From positions 248,001 through 312,000 of the forward strand of contig NZ_LQOU01000051.1 in NCBI RefSeq assembly GCF_002102155.1: 64,000 bases of DNA, read 5' to 3'. Each line of letters opens with the position of its first letter. The stretch's first letter is position 1. The stretch is from Mycobacterium europaeum. GTDB taxonomy: Bacteria; Actinomycetota; Actinomycetes; Mycobacteriales; Mycobacteriaceae. Below, one piece after another: positions 53,012-60,865 of this stretch. A program made the translations under genes and the position numbers. The notes under the pieces were generated by a model that saw only the letters and a program-made list of their open reading frames with translations, was not told where the DNA came from and searched no databases.

Positions 53012-54565
53012 ATGGCCCGCTCTGGCGGTGCTCACCACCGTCATCGAGCCGTCCGACAGCCCTCCCGATTCCGCAAGGGGCTGACGCGCACCCTGGGCGC
53101 GCTGGTCTCCGTTGCGGCAATCGGCCTGACCGGGGCGGGGTACTACGTCGCTCACGGCGCGCTGGGCGGCATCACCGTTTCGAACGCCCTGCAGCCCGAC
53201 GACCCGCGATCCAGCGGCGACAACATGAACATCCTGCTGATCGGGCTGGACTCCCGCAAAGACCAGGAGGGCAACGACCTGCCCTGGTCGATCTTGAAGC
53301 ATCTGCACGCGGGCGATTCCGACGACGGCGGCTACAACACCAACACCTTGATCCTCGTGCACGTCGGGGCCGACGACAAAGTCGTCGCCTTCTCGATCCC
53401 GCGCGACGACTGGGTGGCCTTCAACGGGGTGCCGGGATACAACCACATCAAGATCAAGGAGGCGTACGGCCTGACCAAGCAGTACGTCGCGCAAAAGCTC
53501 GCCAACCAGGGCACCAGCAGCCAGAAGGAACTCGAGACCAAGGGCCGCGAAGCCGGCCGCGCGGCGACGCTGCGCGCGGTGCGCAGCCTGACCGGCGTCC
53601 CCATCGACTACTTCGCCGAGGTCAACCTGGCCGGCTTCTACGATCTGGCCCAAAGCCTGGGCGGGGTGGAGGTCTGTCTCAACCATCCCGTCTACGACTC
53701 CTACTCGGGCGCCGACTTTCCGGCCGGGCGACAGACCTTGGATGCCTCCCAGGCCCTGTCCTTTGTCCGGCAACGCCACGGCCTGGAGAACGGGGACCTG
53801 GACCGCACCCACCGGCAGCAGGCGTTCATTTCGTCGGTCATGCAGGAACTGCAGGCCGCGGGGACGTTCACGAATCTGGACAAGCTCAAGAGCCTGATGG
53901 CCGTGGCACGTAAGGACGTGGTGCTCTCAGCCGGTTGGGACGAGGAGATGATCCAGCGGCTGGGTTCGCTGGCCTCCGGCGGCCACGTGGAGTTCCGGAC
54001 GCTGCCGGTGGTGCGCTACGACAACATCGACGGTCAGGACGTCAACATCGTCGATCCGGCGGCGATCAAGGCCGAGGTGGCCGCGGCCATCGGCGCCTCG
54101 CCGCCGACCACAACGCCCGCCACCACCGCCGCCAAGCCGAGCCCGTCGACCGTCGTCGATGTGATCAATGCCGGCAGCACCAGTGGACTCGCGACGGAGG
54201 TGTCGCGCGCCCTGCAGAACCACGGCTACACGACGGGCCAGACCCGCGACCGCAGTTCGGGCGAGCCGACGGAGAGCACGGTCGCCTACGGTGCCGGTGC
54301 GGAAACCGACGCCGCGAACGTGGCCAAGCTGCTCGGCCTCGACGCGCCCAGCCATCCCGACCCCACCGTTCAGCCCGGCCACATCAGGGTGACCGTGGAT
54401 ACCAATTTCACGGTGTCGATGGTTGACGACAGCACGGACGACACCGCGAGCACGACGACGTCGACCAAGGCCAAGACTTACTACTACAACGGCACCACCA
54501 CGACCTATCCGACGCCCGATCAGGGGAAGCCGATCGACGGCGACGGCGTTCCGTGCGTTAACTAG
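53012..54565 (+). CDS. LCP-family (LytR-CpsA-Psr) cell wall ligase
   Basis: 517 residues from ATG 53012 (a GTG one codon earlier is open). A basic cytoplasmic head and one membrane span (about 27-50) are followed by the LCP domain (about 70-280) with NILLIGLDSRKD, the Arg/Asp pair in IPRDDWV and the GVEVCLNHPVYD block. A LytR C-terminal domain (about 380-450) and a Thr/Tyr tail end the protein. LCP enzymes attach arabinogalactan to peptidoglycan from lipid-linked precursors. The insert EGNDLPWSILKHLHAG marks the mycobacterial branch. Confidence 0.88.
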   Translation: MARSGGAHHRHRAVRQPSRFRKGLTRTLGALVSVAAIGLTGAGYYVAHGALGGITVSNALQPDDPRSSGDNMNILLIGLDSRKDQEGNDLPWSILKHLHAGDSDDGGYNTNTLILVHVGADDKVVAFSIPRDDWVAFNGVPGYNHIKIKEAYGLTKQYVAQKLANQGTSSQKELETKGREAGRAATLRAVRSLTGVPIDYFAEVNLAGFYDLAQSLGGVEVCLNHPVYDSYSGADFPAGRQTLDASQALSFVRQRHGLENGDLDRTHRQQAFISSVMQELQAAGTFTNLDKLKSLMAVARKDVVLSAGWDEEMIQRLGSLASGGHVEFRTLPVVRYDNIDGQDVNIVDPAAIKAEVAAAIGASPPTTTPATTAAKPSPSTVVDVINAGSTSGLATEVSRALQNHGYTTGQTRDRSSGEPTESTVAYGAGAETDAANVAKLLGLDAPSHPDPTVQPGHIRVTVDTNFTVSMVDDSTDDTASTTTSTKAKTYYYNGTTTTYPTPDQGKPIDGDGVPCVN

Positions 54566-54656
54566 CGGCGCAGCCGGGCGCTGCGGGTCGCCGACATCGA
54601 GTCTCGGCGATCGCAAGCGCGGCGCAGCCGGGCGCTGCGGGTCGCCGACATCGAGT
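54565..54656. repeat. tandem 38-base direct repeat
   Basis: Two identical 38-base copies (54565-54602 and 54619-54656), beginning GCGGCGCAGCCGGGCGCTGC and separated by 16 bases, fill the gap between the LCP gene stop and the stop of the convergent SDR. The first copy starts in the stop codon of the LCP gene and the second ends in the stop of the SDR. Confidence 0.9.
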
Positions 54657-55447
54657 TAAGCGTGCGTCCCGCCGTCGATGCGGATTTCGGTTCCGGTGAT
54701 GAACGCGCCGTCCTCGGACACCAGCATGGCGATCACCCCGGCCACCACGGACGGATCGGCCATCCCGGTCCCGCTGGACTCGACCGTGGTCGGCAGAATC
54801 GGCATCAACCTCGAAAACAGCGCCCAGTCAGCGTCTTTCGGGATGTATCCGCCGGTTGCGTCGGTGATCCCGGACTTGATGCTCCCGGGCGCCACGCACA
54901 CCGCGCGCAGGCCGGCGCGGGCGTACTCGAGCGCCAGCGAATGCGTGAACGCCTGGATCCCGCCCTTGCTGGCGGCGTACGCCGCCATATACGGGTGAGC
55001 GAACGAGGCGGAAGTCGAGCTGAAGTTCACGATCGCACTGCGCGAATTCGCCAATAGCGCCGGAAGTGCTTCCCGCACAACCAGAAACGTGCCGGTCAGG
55101 TTGACGCCGACGATCTTGTTCCACAATTCCAGGGTGGTCTGGTGGGTGTGCGCGGCGCGCAGGATGCCGGCGGCGTTGACCAACGAATCCAACCCGCCGA
55201 GCGTTTCGACGGCCCGCGCCACCCCCTCGACCACCGAATCCTCGTTGCCCACGTCCATCGGCATGGTGGTCAGGCGAGCGGCGGTCGCGGCCTCGTCCGC
55301 GCGGGCCCGCGTGGCGTCCAGGCCGGCCTCCGCGACATCGGAGGCCACCACGGTGGCGCCCTCATCCAGTAGGCGCAGCGCGGTGGCCTGGCCGATTCCC
55401 GACGCGGCGCCCGTCACCAGGATCCGCTTGCCCTTGAGTCGCTCCAT
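54656..55447 (-). CDS. short-chain dehydrogenase/reductase
   Basis: 263 residues. The cofactor motif is TGAASGIGQ, Asp after strand 2 (VASDVAEAG) suggests NAD(H), the NAG block is VNAAGIL, and the catalytic Ser and Tyr-Lys are in NFSSTSA and YAASKGG. The C-terminus IDGGTHA is normal. The substrate is unknown. It is the last gene before the disrupted left border of the cyclase cluster. Confidence 0.87.
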   Translation of the reverse strand: MERLKGKRILVTGAASGIGQATALRLLDEGATVVASDVAEAGLDATRARADEAATAARLTTMPMDVGNEDSVVEGVARAVETLGGLDSLVNAAGILRAAHTHQTTLELWNKIVGVNLTGTFLVVREALPALLANSRSAIVNFSSTSASFAHPYMAAYAASKGGIQAFTHSLALEYARAGLRAVCVAPGSIKSGITDATGGYIPKDADWALFSRLMPILPTTVESSGTGMADPSVVAGVIAMLVSEDGAFITGTEIRIDGGTHA

Positions 55448-55717
55448 TGCCGCTCCCGTGCTTGTCCGTCACTAGCCGTGCCCATCATCGCAAGGTGTGG
55501 CCCGAATGGGGCCCGAATCAAGGCAAAGTGGATGCACGGACATCGGGCCGCGGAGGTGCTCCTGGTGCCGGGCGCCGATGGCATCACGTGGGCGCTCTCG
55601 TACGGCATGGGCCTCCTACTGCTTGAGCAAGCGTGACGCGGACCAACTCAACTCCCTCACCCGCAAGGCCATGGATGACCGCGAAGGGTTGATCGGTCTT
55701 CCATCCTGATCTGGCGA

Positions 55718-55848
55718 CTGAGGTTTCCGACGAAAAGTGGACAGGGAGGTTATCCGGCTTGGGTGGCCGCGTCGAGAGATTGTTCGTAGGCCATAGGACT
55801 GAGCATTCCGATCACCGGATGGCGTCTTTGTCTGTTGCCGAATGTCGT
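55718..55848 (-). mobile_element. remnant of an IS3-family element (3' end)
   Basis: On the minus strand the frame ends NRQRRHPVIGMLSPMAYEQ before a stop, which is the C-terminal pattern of IS3-family transposases (YNRxRRHxxLGxLSPxxYE). It is followed by CCTCCCTGTCCACTTTTCG, the usual kind of IS3-family terminal sequence. The catalytic DDE part is missing and the upstream frame is unrelated, so the element is dead. The target duplication is not identifiable. Confidence 0.65.
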
Positions 55849-56171
55849 CCTCTTATCAACTGCTGCAACGTGTTCCGCATCAATGACGAATGTGTGATGG
55901 TGGCCAAGCAGTGCGGTGCGCCGGCGAGGATCAACGCGAGCCCAGGCAGGCGCACTCGGGTTCTTTGCACAGCCACCGGCTAATTCGTCGGTAATGTTGG
56001 TGCACTTGGCTGTACGTGGCAAAGCGCCGCGCACCGTCCGCGCCGCTCTTCGATGATTGAGGCGCGATCGAGACACCCACCGTTGACTCGGCTGTGGTTC
56101 AAGCCCCGCTTCGGGTGGTTGACCGAAACGCGTTTGTAAAACACCGGGCCTTGCCTGGTGGTCCGCGAACG

Positions 56172-56226
56172 GATACTGTGCGTATCACACTGATACTTCT
56201 CGTATCAGCGGTGATGGCTTCGTATC
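56172..56226. promoter_or_regulatory. operator array A (before the exporter)
   Basis: Half-sites GATAC (56172), GTATC (56182), GATAC (56192) and GTATC (56202) are exactly 10 bases apart, forming two GATAC-N5-GTATC dyads in tandem. One further GTATC lies at 56222. The same 35-base design occurs at 58038-58072. The spacing of one helical turn means all half-sites face the same side, as for paired dimers of a TetR- or PadR-type regulator. No such regulator gene lies between the two arrays. Confidence 0.75.
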
Positions 56227-56296
56227 AATGCAGGGGATGCATCTCCAGTGGGTATCTCCGATCCAGTCGCAGCGAACCAGATCGGACGAGGTAGCG

Positions 56297-56422
56297 ATGG
56301 ACGGCAACTCGGGAATCCCGGTGATCGGCGGCGTGAGCCAAGTCCCACCGGATCCCGTATCCCTCCTTCTCGGTCTGGATCGGCCGACGTTCGGCGTCCA
56401 TCCGGGTCCGGCCCGGTACTAG
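56297..56422 (+). CDS. possible 41-residue peptide upstream of the exporter
   Basis: ATG 56297 has GAGG 5 bases upstream and opens a 41-codon frame: MDGNSGIPVIGGVSQVPPDP at the N-terminus, GVHPGPARY at the end. It stops 14 bases before the exporter start, and the exporter's ribosome site follows at once, so the two could be translationally coupled. It may be a leader peptide controlling the exporter or a small precursor peptide. It matches no family I know and could be chance. Confidence 0.35.
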   Translation: MDGNSGIPVIGGVSQVPPDPVSLLLGLDRPTFGVHPGPARY

Positions 56423-56436
56423 GCCCGGAGAAGCTG

Positions 56437-57756
56437 GTGTTGGCTGATCAAACCGCAAAACCGCAGGCTCGGACCGGGAGCAGACTGGATAAGACCTTCG
56501 ATATCGACTCGCGCAGCGACGCGGGGCCTCGGGCCCCCTTGCGCGCCCGATTGCTCGTCATGCTCGGCGCGCTGTCGGCGTTTGGACCGGTGACAACCGA
56601 CGTGTACCTGCCCAGCCTGCCCCAGGCCGCCGCCGCGTTGCACACCACCCCGGCCGGGATACAGTCCTCGCTGACCGCCTGCCTATTCGGGCTGGCGGCA
56701 GGCCAATTGATCGCCGGGCCGCTGAGCGACAGCTGGGGCCGCCGCAGGCCCCTGCTGGCCGCCATGGCGGTGTTCGTCCTGGCGTCGGCGCTGTGCGCGA
56801 GCGCGCCCAACATCGTTACCCTCGACCTGTTCCGGCTGCTGCAAGGCTGCGCCGGCGCGGCCGGGATCGCAATCTGTTTCGCCATAGTCCGCGACCTCTA
56901 CTCGGGCCGCGCCGCCGCCCGGGCCTACTCGATCCTAATGGCCGTCAATGCCATTGCCCCGGTCATCTCGCCGACCGTCGGCGCCCAGCTGCTGCGGATC
57001 ACCAACTGGCGCGGCGTATTCCTCGCCCTCGCCGGACTCGGCCTGATCTTCGTCGGCTGCGCCTACGCCTGGGTCGACGAAACCCTGCCGGTCGCGCGCC
57101 GCGCACGCGGCGGATTCGCCGTCAGAGCGGACGCGCTGCGACGACTGATCGCCGACCCTGGTTTCACCGGCTACGCGCTGGCAGGTGGTTTCACGTTCAC
57201 GACGATGTTCGCCTATATCTCGGCGTCCCCGTTCATCTTCGAGGGCCTGTTTCAGATGTCGGCGCAACAGTTCGCGCTGTTCTTCGCGCTCAACGCCGCC
57301 GGGGTTCTACTTGCCAACGCCGTCAACGCCCGCCTCTTGCAACATTTCTCCCCGCGCACGCTGCTGGATCTGGGCCTCGTCGGCGTCGCCGGCGGAGCGG
57401 CAGCCGTATTCCTGGTGATCGTCACCACCCACCACAATCCCTACCTCTGGGCACTGGTGGTGCCTCTGTTCGTCATGGTCGCCAGCACCGGTCTGACAAT
57501 GCCCAACGCTGCAGCCCTTGCCCTCGACCAGCACCCGGACACAGCCGGAACTGCCGCTGCGGCCCTCGGCATGATCCAGTTCGCTCTCGGCGCGATCGCG
57601 GCCCCGATAACCGGACTCGACCGGCACAGCGCTATTCCGCTCGCAGCGACGGTGCTTGCCGCAGGCGCTTTCGCAGTCTTCGCTCGCATCATGGCGCCGC
57701 GAAAACAGCTGGACACCAAACCATCTGCCGCCGTCGCGACGGGAAACGCAGGATGA
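56437..57756 (+). CDS. Bcr/CflA-family MFS exporter
   Basis: 439 residues from the GTG at 56437, picked because GGAGAAG is placed 6 bases before it; the frame is open further upstream without a start of equal quality. Twelve membrane helices are expected. The Bcr/CflA marks are FGPVTTDVYLPSLPQAAAAL at helix 1, GPLSDSWGRRRPLL (motif A) and RLLQGCAGAAGIAI. Such pumps export drugs or the cell's own small products by proton antiport. The operator array upstream, shared with the cyclase operon, suggests that its cargo is the product of that operon. Confidence 0.87.
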   Translation: MLADQTAKPQARTGSRLDKTFDIDSRSDAGPRAPLRARLLVMLGALSAFGPVTTDVYLPSLPQAAAALHTTPAGIQSSLTACLFGLAAGQLIAGPLSDSWGRRRPLLAAMAVFVLASALCASAPNIVTLDLFRLLQGCAGAAGIAICFAIVRDLYSGRAAARAYSILMAVNAIAPVISPTVGAQLLRITNWRGVFLALAGLGLIFVGCAYAWVDETLPVARRARGGFAVRADALRRLIADPGFTGYALAGGFTFTTMFAYISASPFIFEGLFQMSAQQFALFFALNAAGVLLANAVNARLLQHFSPRTLLDLGLVGVAGGAAAVFLVIVTTHHNPYLWALVVPLFVMVASTGLTMPNAAALALDQHPDTAGTAAAALGMIQFALGAIAAPITGLDRHSAIPLAATVLAAGAFAVFARIMAPRKQLDTKPSAAVATGNAG

Positions 57757-57828
57757 GTACAAAGTCGTTAGTCAACGGCGGTGACCCTAGAGGGCCCCAG
57801 ATAGCGATCGCCGCCCTCAGTCGGCCGC

Positions 57829-57844
57829 GCCCTTGAAAAAGGGC
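57829..57844 (+). terminator. hairpin after the exporter gene
   Basis: GCCCTT/AAGGGC perfect stem with a stable GAAA tetraloop, 73 bases after the exporter stop. There is no T-tract, so it could end transcription only weakly or protect the 3' end of the mRNA. Confidence 0.5.
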
Positions 57845-58037
57845 TAACCGTCACCTCCGCAGCAGGATTCGATGTCATCGCGCTTTGCGGGCCTGGCCTG
57901 TTGGCGCTTCCTTAAGTCGCAAAACTGTTGCAGGCGCTTTTCGCTGGCCTTGGACTGTAGAGCGCCAATTGGTTACACGCGTCGACCCGCTTATACAGAA
58001 ACGTCATGGGACGTTCACCCGTTAGCACGCCGCGTCC

Positions 58038-58072
58038 GATACATTACGTATCACTGCGATACATTGTGTATC
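58038..58072. promoter_or_regulatory. operator array B (before the cyclase operon)
   Basis: GATAC (58038), GTATC (58048), GATAC (58058) and GTATC (58068) have the same order and 10-base spacing as array A. The array ends 47 bases before the cyclase ATG, over the expected promoter, so it is suited to repression. The five-base spacers differ between the arrays (ATTAC, ACTGC, ATTGT here), so only the half-sites are conserved. Confidence 0.78.
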
Positions 58073-58119
58073 GCTCCGGCACGGCGCAGATGCCTTGACG
58101 GTGGGGGGAAAGGAATCCG

Positions 58120-59268
58120 ATGAGTACAGCGGGCATGTCGGTCATTGCGTGCGAGCGCGAGGTCCAGTTTGGCGACTTTCGCTATCCGTTCCACGTTCAT
58201 TCGGGTGATCAATCATGGGCTGAATTCGCGAGTCGCATGGTCGAACTCGACGCCGACCGGTTCATTGTCATCACCGATGACGGGGTGCCTTCGGCGATTG
58301 TGCATGCGGTGGAAAACTGCCTTGTCGGCGTCGGCCCGACCGGAGTGTTCACGGCACCGAACACGGAGAAGGCCAAGAACATCGAGACTTTGGACCGACT
58401 GGCCGAGGAGGTCATCGGCAGCGGAGTCACCCGCAACTCGGTGGTCGTCGCCCTCGGCGGCGGACTGGCGGGCAATGTCGCAGGTCTGTTGGCGGCGCTG
58501 ATTTTTCGCGGAATTCGGTTGGTGCACTTGCCGACTACCTTGCTCGGGATGTCGGACTCGGTGCTGTCATTGAAGCAAGCGGTCAATTCGCGCATAGGCA
58601 AGAATCACCTCGGAACCTTTCATGCCCCGGTATTGGTGTGGAACCACCTGGACTTCCTTGCGACGCTCCCGCCGGAAGAGATCCAGGCCGCGCTCTGCGA
58701 GATGATCAAGAATGTCTTGGGAATCTGCCCGGACCGGTACGACGAGATCGCCGCGAAGCTGCGGCCCGACGCGGTGTACGCATCGGAGACGATCGCCGAG
58801 TTCATCGATCTGTGCGTGACGGCCAAGGCCACTGTGATGCGAAACGACCACCGGGAGAAGCGGGAAGCGTTGGTGCTCGAGTACGGGCATACCGTCGGCC
58901 ATGCGGCCGAGCTGCTCACGGGGGGGACACTGCGGCACGGCCATGCGATCGGTGTCGGCATGCTGGTCGCCGCACGTGTTTCGCGTCTGCTCGGTTTCCT
59001 GGACGAGGCCGATGAAGCGGCACATCGAGTTCTGTTGGAGCGCAACGGCGCTCCCGTTGAACTGCCGTCACAGCTTACGGTCGACGAGATCATCTCCGCC
59101 GTCCGTCGCGACAACAAGCGCGGATACGTCCCGTCCCGTCCGGGAATGGCCGACATGGTCATCCTGGAGGGACTCGGTCGCCCGCACTGGGTCGACGACA
59201 ACATCATCACCCAGGTGGACGAGGACATTCTGCGCTGCGCCATCGGCAGTTACCTGCCGGGATCCTAG
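58120..59268 (+). CDS. sugar-phosphate cyclase, 2-deoxy-scyllo-inosose synthase-like
   Basis: 382 residues, ATG 58120 with an AAAGGAA ribosome site. The dehydroquinate-synthase fold is clear: NAD loop VVALGGGLAGNVAG (109-122), VHLPTTLLGMSDSVLSLKQA (135-154), metal ligands Glu194 (ALCEMIKN), His257 (EYGHTVGHA) and His273 (LRHGHAIGVGM), and RDNKRGY (330-336). The GNVAG, SDSVLS-KQAVN and DNKRGY blocks match aminoglycoside DOI synthases such as BtrC rather than AroB. His275 replaces the Glu of HGEA and recalls valiolone synthases. It would close a sugar phosphate (probably glucose-6-phosphate) into a carbocycle. It heads a five-gene operon. Confidence 0.85.
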   Translation: MSTAGMSVIACEREVQFGDFRYPFHVHSGDQSWAEFASRMVELDADRFIVITDDGVPSAIVHAVENCLVGVGPTGVFTAPNTEKAKNIETLDRLAEEVIGSGVTRNSVVVALGGGLAGNVAGLLAALIFRGIRLVHLPTTLLGMSDSVLSLKQAVNSRIGKNHLGTFHAPVLVWNHLDFLATLPPEEIQAALCEMIKNVLGICPDRYDEIAAKLRPDAVYASETIAEFIDLCVTAKATVMRNDHREKREALVLEYGHTVGHAAELLTGGTLRHGHAIGVGMLVAARVSRLLGFLDEADEAAHRVLLERNGAPVELPSQLTVDEIISAVRRDNKRGYVPSRPGMADMVILEGLGRPHWVDDNIITQVDEDILRCAIGSYLPGS

Positions 59269-59312
59269 CCACAGGTTGCGACGGACGCGGCGCTGACGAA
59301 AGTGCAGCCATC

Positions 59313-60065
59313 ATGACAGCGTTATCAACGGCTTACTCTGGATACGGGCCGATCATCAACGACACCAGTGGTCTGGCCACCACAATCCGGCAAATCGGTG
59401 GAACGGGCACCGCCCGATGGAAGCAACTCGCGTACGGCGCACACCTGCAGGGCGAGTGGAACACCGTCGAACATGTCACGCTGCTGCCCGGGGCAGGCGT
59501 CGGCGAGCACGTCCACCTGCGCACCGAGGAGATCTACTACGTCCTGTCCGGCGTGGCCACCATGCAGGTTAACGGCCGAACGCACCAGGTGCGCGCAGGC
59601 GATCTGATCACCACTCCGATCGGCGGCAGGCACTCCATCAAGAACACCGGTGAAGAAGACATGGTCTTCTTTGTCGCCGAGGTTTTCCCCGGTGAAGGCC
59701 CGTCCGCGGATCCGATGTTCATTCCCATTGCGGATCGGATGCGCACGGTGGATGGATTCCGCGATTCGCCGCAGCCTGTCCACCTGTCCCGCGTTATGTT
59801 GACGGAGATATTCACCGGGCCCTGGCGGGCTTTCAGCGAGGTTCGTCTCGAGCCTCAGGCCCGCCTCGGGGACTATTCATTGCCCGAGTGCGCCGAGGTG
59901 ATCTTTGTCCTGGACGGAAGCGCCGCGATCACTGTCGAGGACGAGACCTACGACGGCGGTCCGGGGCTCTGTGTGGGGTTGCCCGCCGGGGCAACACGGC
60001 GCATCATCAACGTCTCCGGCCAAGATGAGCTGCGGCTGATCTCGACCGAGGTGGCGGTGGCATGA
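59313..60065 (+). CDS. two-domain cupin (bicupin) of the cyclase operon
   Basis: 250 residues. The first cupin (about 45-125) has a full metal site: GEHVHLRTEEIYYVLSG and GGRHSIKN. The second (about 165-245) keeps the barrel pattern (GDYSLPECAEVIFVLDGSAA) but lacks the His ligands, so it is probably structural or binds a ligand. It may isomerise, dehydrate or oxidise the cyclitol from the preceding enzyme. It starts 44 bases after the cyclase and overlaps the next SDR by 4 bases (ATGA). Confidence 0.8.
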   Translation: MTALSTAYSGYGPIINDTSGLATTIRQIGGTGTARWKQLAYGAHLQGEWNTVEHVTLLPGAGVGEHVHLRTEEIYYVLSGVATMQVNGRTHQVRAGDLITTPIGGRHSIKNTGEEDMVFFVAEVFPGEGPSADPMFIPIADRMRTVDGFRDSPQPVHLSRVMLTEIFTGPWRAFSEVRLEPQARLGDYSLPECAEVIFVLDGSAAITVEDETYDGGPGLCVGLPAGATRRIINVSGQDELRLISTEVAVA

Positions 60066-60865
60066 AACTCGGACTCGAAGGCCGCGTCGTCGTCGTGACG
60101 GGCGCGGCGAGCGGGATCGGGCGGGCCACCGCACTGGAATTCGCCAAGGAGGGCGCCCGGCTGGCGCTCGTCGATGTGGCGAAGGACGAGCTGGAGAACA
60201 CTGCCGAACAGGTCTGCGCGCTGAACGCGGAGGTGTCCACCGCCGCCGCCGATCTGTCCACTGCCTGGGGTGTCGTCGACGGGCTGGAGATGGCGTTGCG
60301 TCCCTATGACGCCACAGCCGACGTTCTGGTGAACAACGTCGGGCAATGCTTCGCGCGGACGTTTGACGAACTCACCGATGACGACTGGGCGGCGACGTTG
60401 CAGATCAATCTCTTCTCGGCGATCCGCGCGATTCGGTATGTGCTACCCGGGATGCGGTTGCGTGGTAGCGGCAGCATTGTCAACAACTCGTCGGACCTGG
60501 CTCGTCAACCGGAGGCCGCACCAATGGATTACCAGGTCTCCAAGGTCGGCCTGCTGTCGGTGACCAAGTCGTTGGCGCTGACCGAGGGGCCAAGCGTGCG
60601 AATCAATGCGGTGGCGCCGGGACCGGTGTGGACACCGCTGTGGACTCGCCCCGGCGGGTTCGCCGACACGCTCGGCACGCTGCACGGCCGGGACGCCAAG
60701 GCCGCGGTGGAACACGAACTGTCCCAGCGCCAGATCCCCGCAGGGCGGATGGGCACGCCCGACGAAGTCGCGAGGGTGATCGCGTTCATGGCCTCCGAGG
60801 CCGCGTCATTCATCACTGGGACGGTCTGGGGTGTGGATGGTGGCAGCATCCGTGGTTTGCTGTGA
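60062..60865 (+). CDS. SDR of the cyclase operon
   Basis: 267 residues, ATG overlapping the bicupin stop. The cofactor motif is TGAASGIGR, Asp after strand 2 (LVDVAKDE) favours NAD(H), VNNVGQ replaces the usual NNAG, and the catalytic residues are in NNSSDLA and YQVSKVG. It would oxidise or reduce a ring hydroxyl or ketone of the cyclitol. Its stop is joined to the next start as TGATG. Confidence 0.87.
   Translation: MKLGLEGRVVVVTGAASGIGRATALEFAKEGARLALVDVAKDELENTAEQVCALNAEVSTAAADLSTAWGVVDGLEMALRPYDATADVLVNNVGQCFARTFDELTDDDWAATLQINLFSAIRAIRYVLPGMRLRGSGSIVNNSSDLARQPEAAPMDYQVSKVGLLSVTKSLALTEGPSVRINAVAPGPVWTPLWTRPGGFADTLGTLHGRDAKAAVEHELSQRQIPAGRMGTPDEVARVIAFMASEAASFITGTVWGVDGGSIRGLL

Larger units (their letters stand above)
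55448..56296. other. gene-poor border region with an insertion-sequence remnant
   Basis: About 850 bases without a convincing intact gene. It holds a short open frame of 34 codons at 55532, the decayed IS3-family end (55718-55848), further unassigned sequence, and the operator array at 56172-56226. The lack of intact genes together with an IS remnant is what one expects at the edge of acquired DNA. Confidence 0.5.
57757..58119. other. intergenic region between exporter and cyclase operon
   Basis: About 360 bases with no supported gene. It contains a perfect GCCCTT-GAAA-AAGGGC hairpin (57829-57844), operator array B (58038-58072) and a strong ribosome site GGGGGGAAAGGAA before the cyclase ATG. 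The base composition is visibly less GC-rich than the flanking core genome. Confidence 0.5.
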
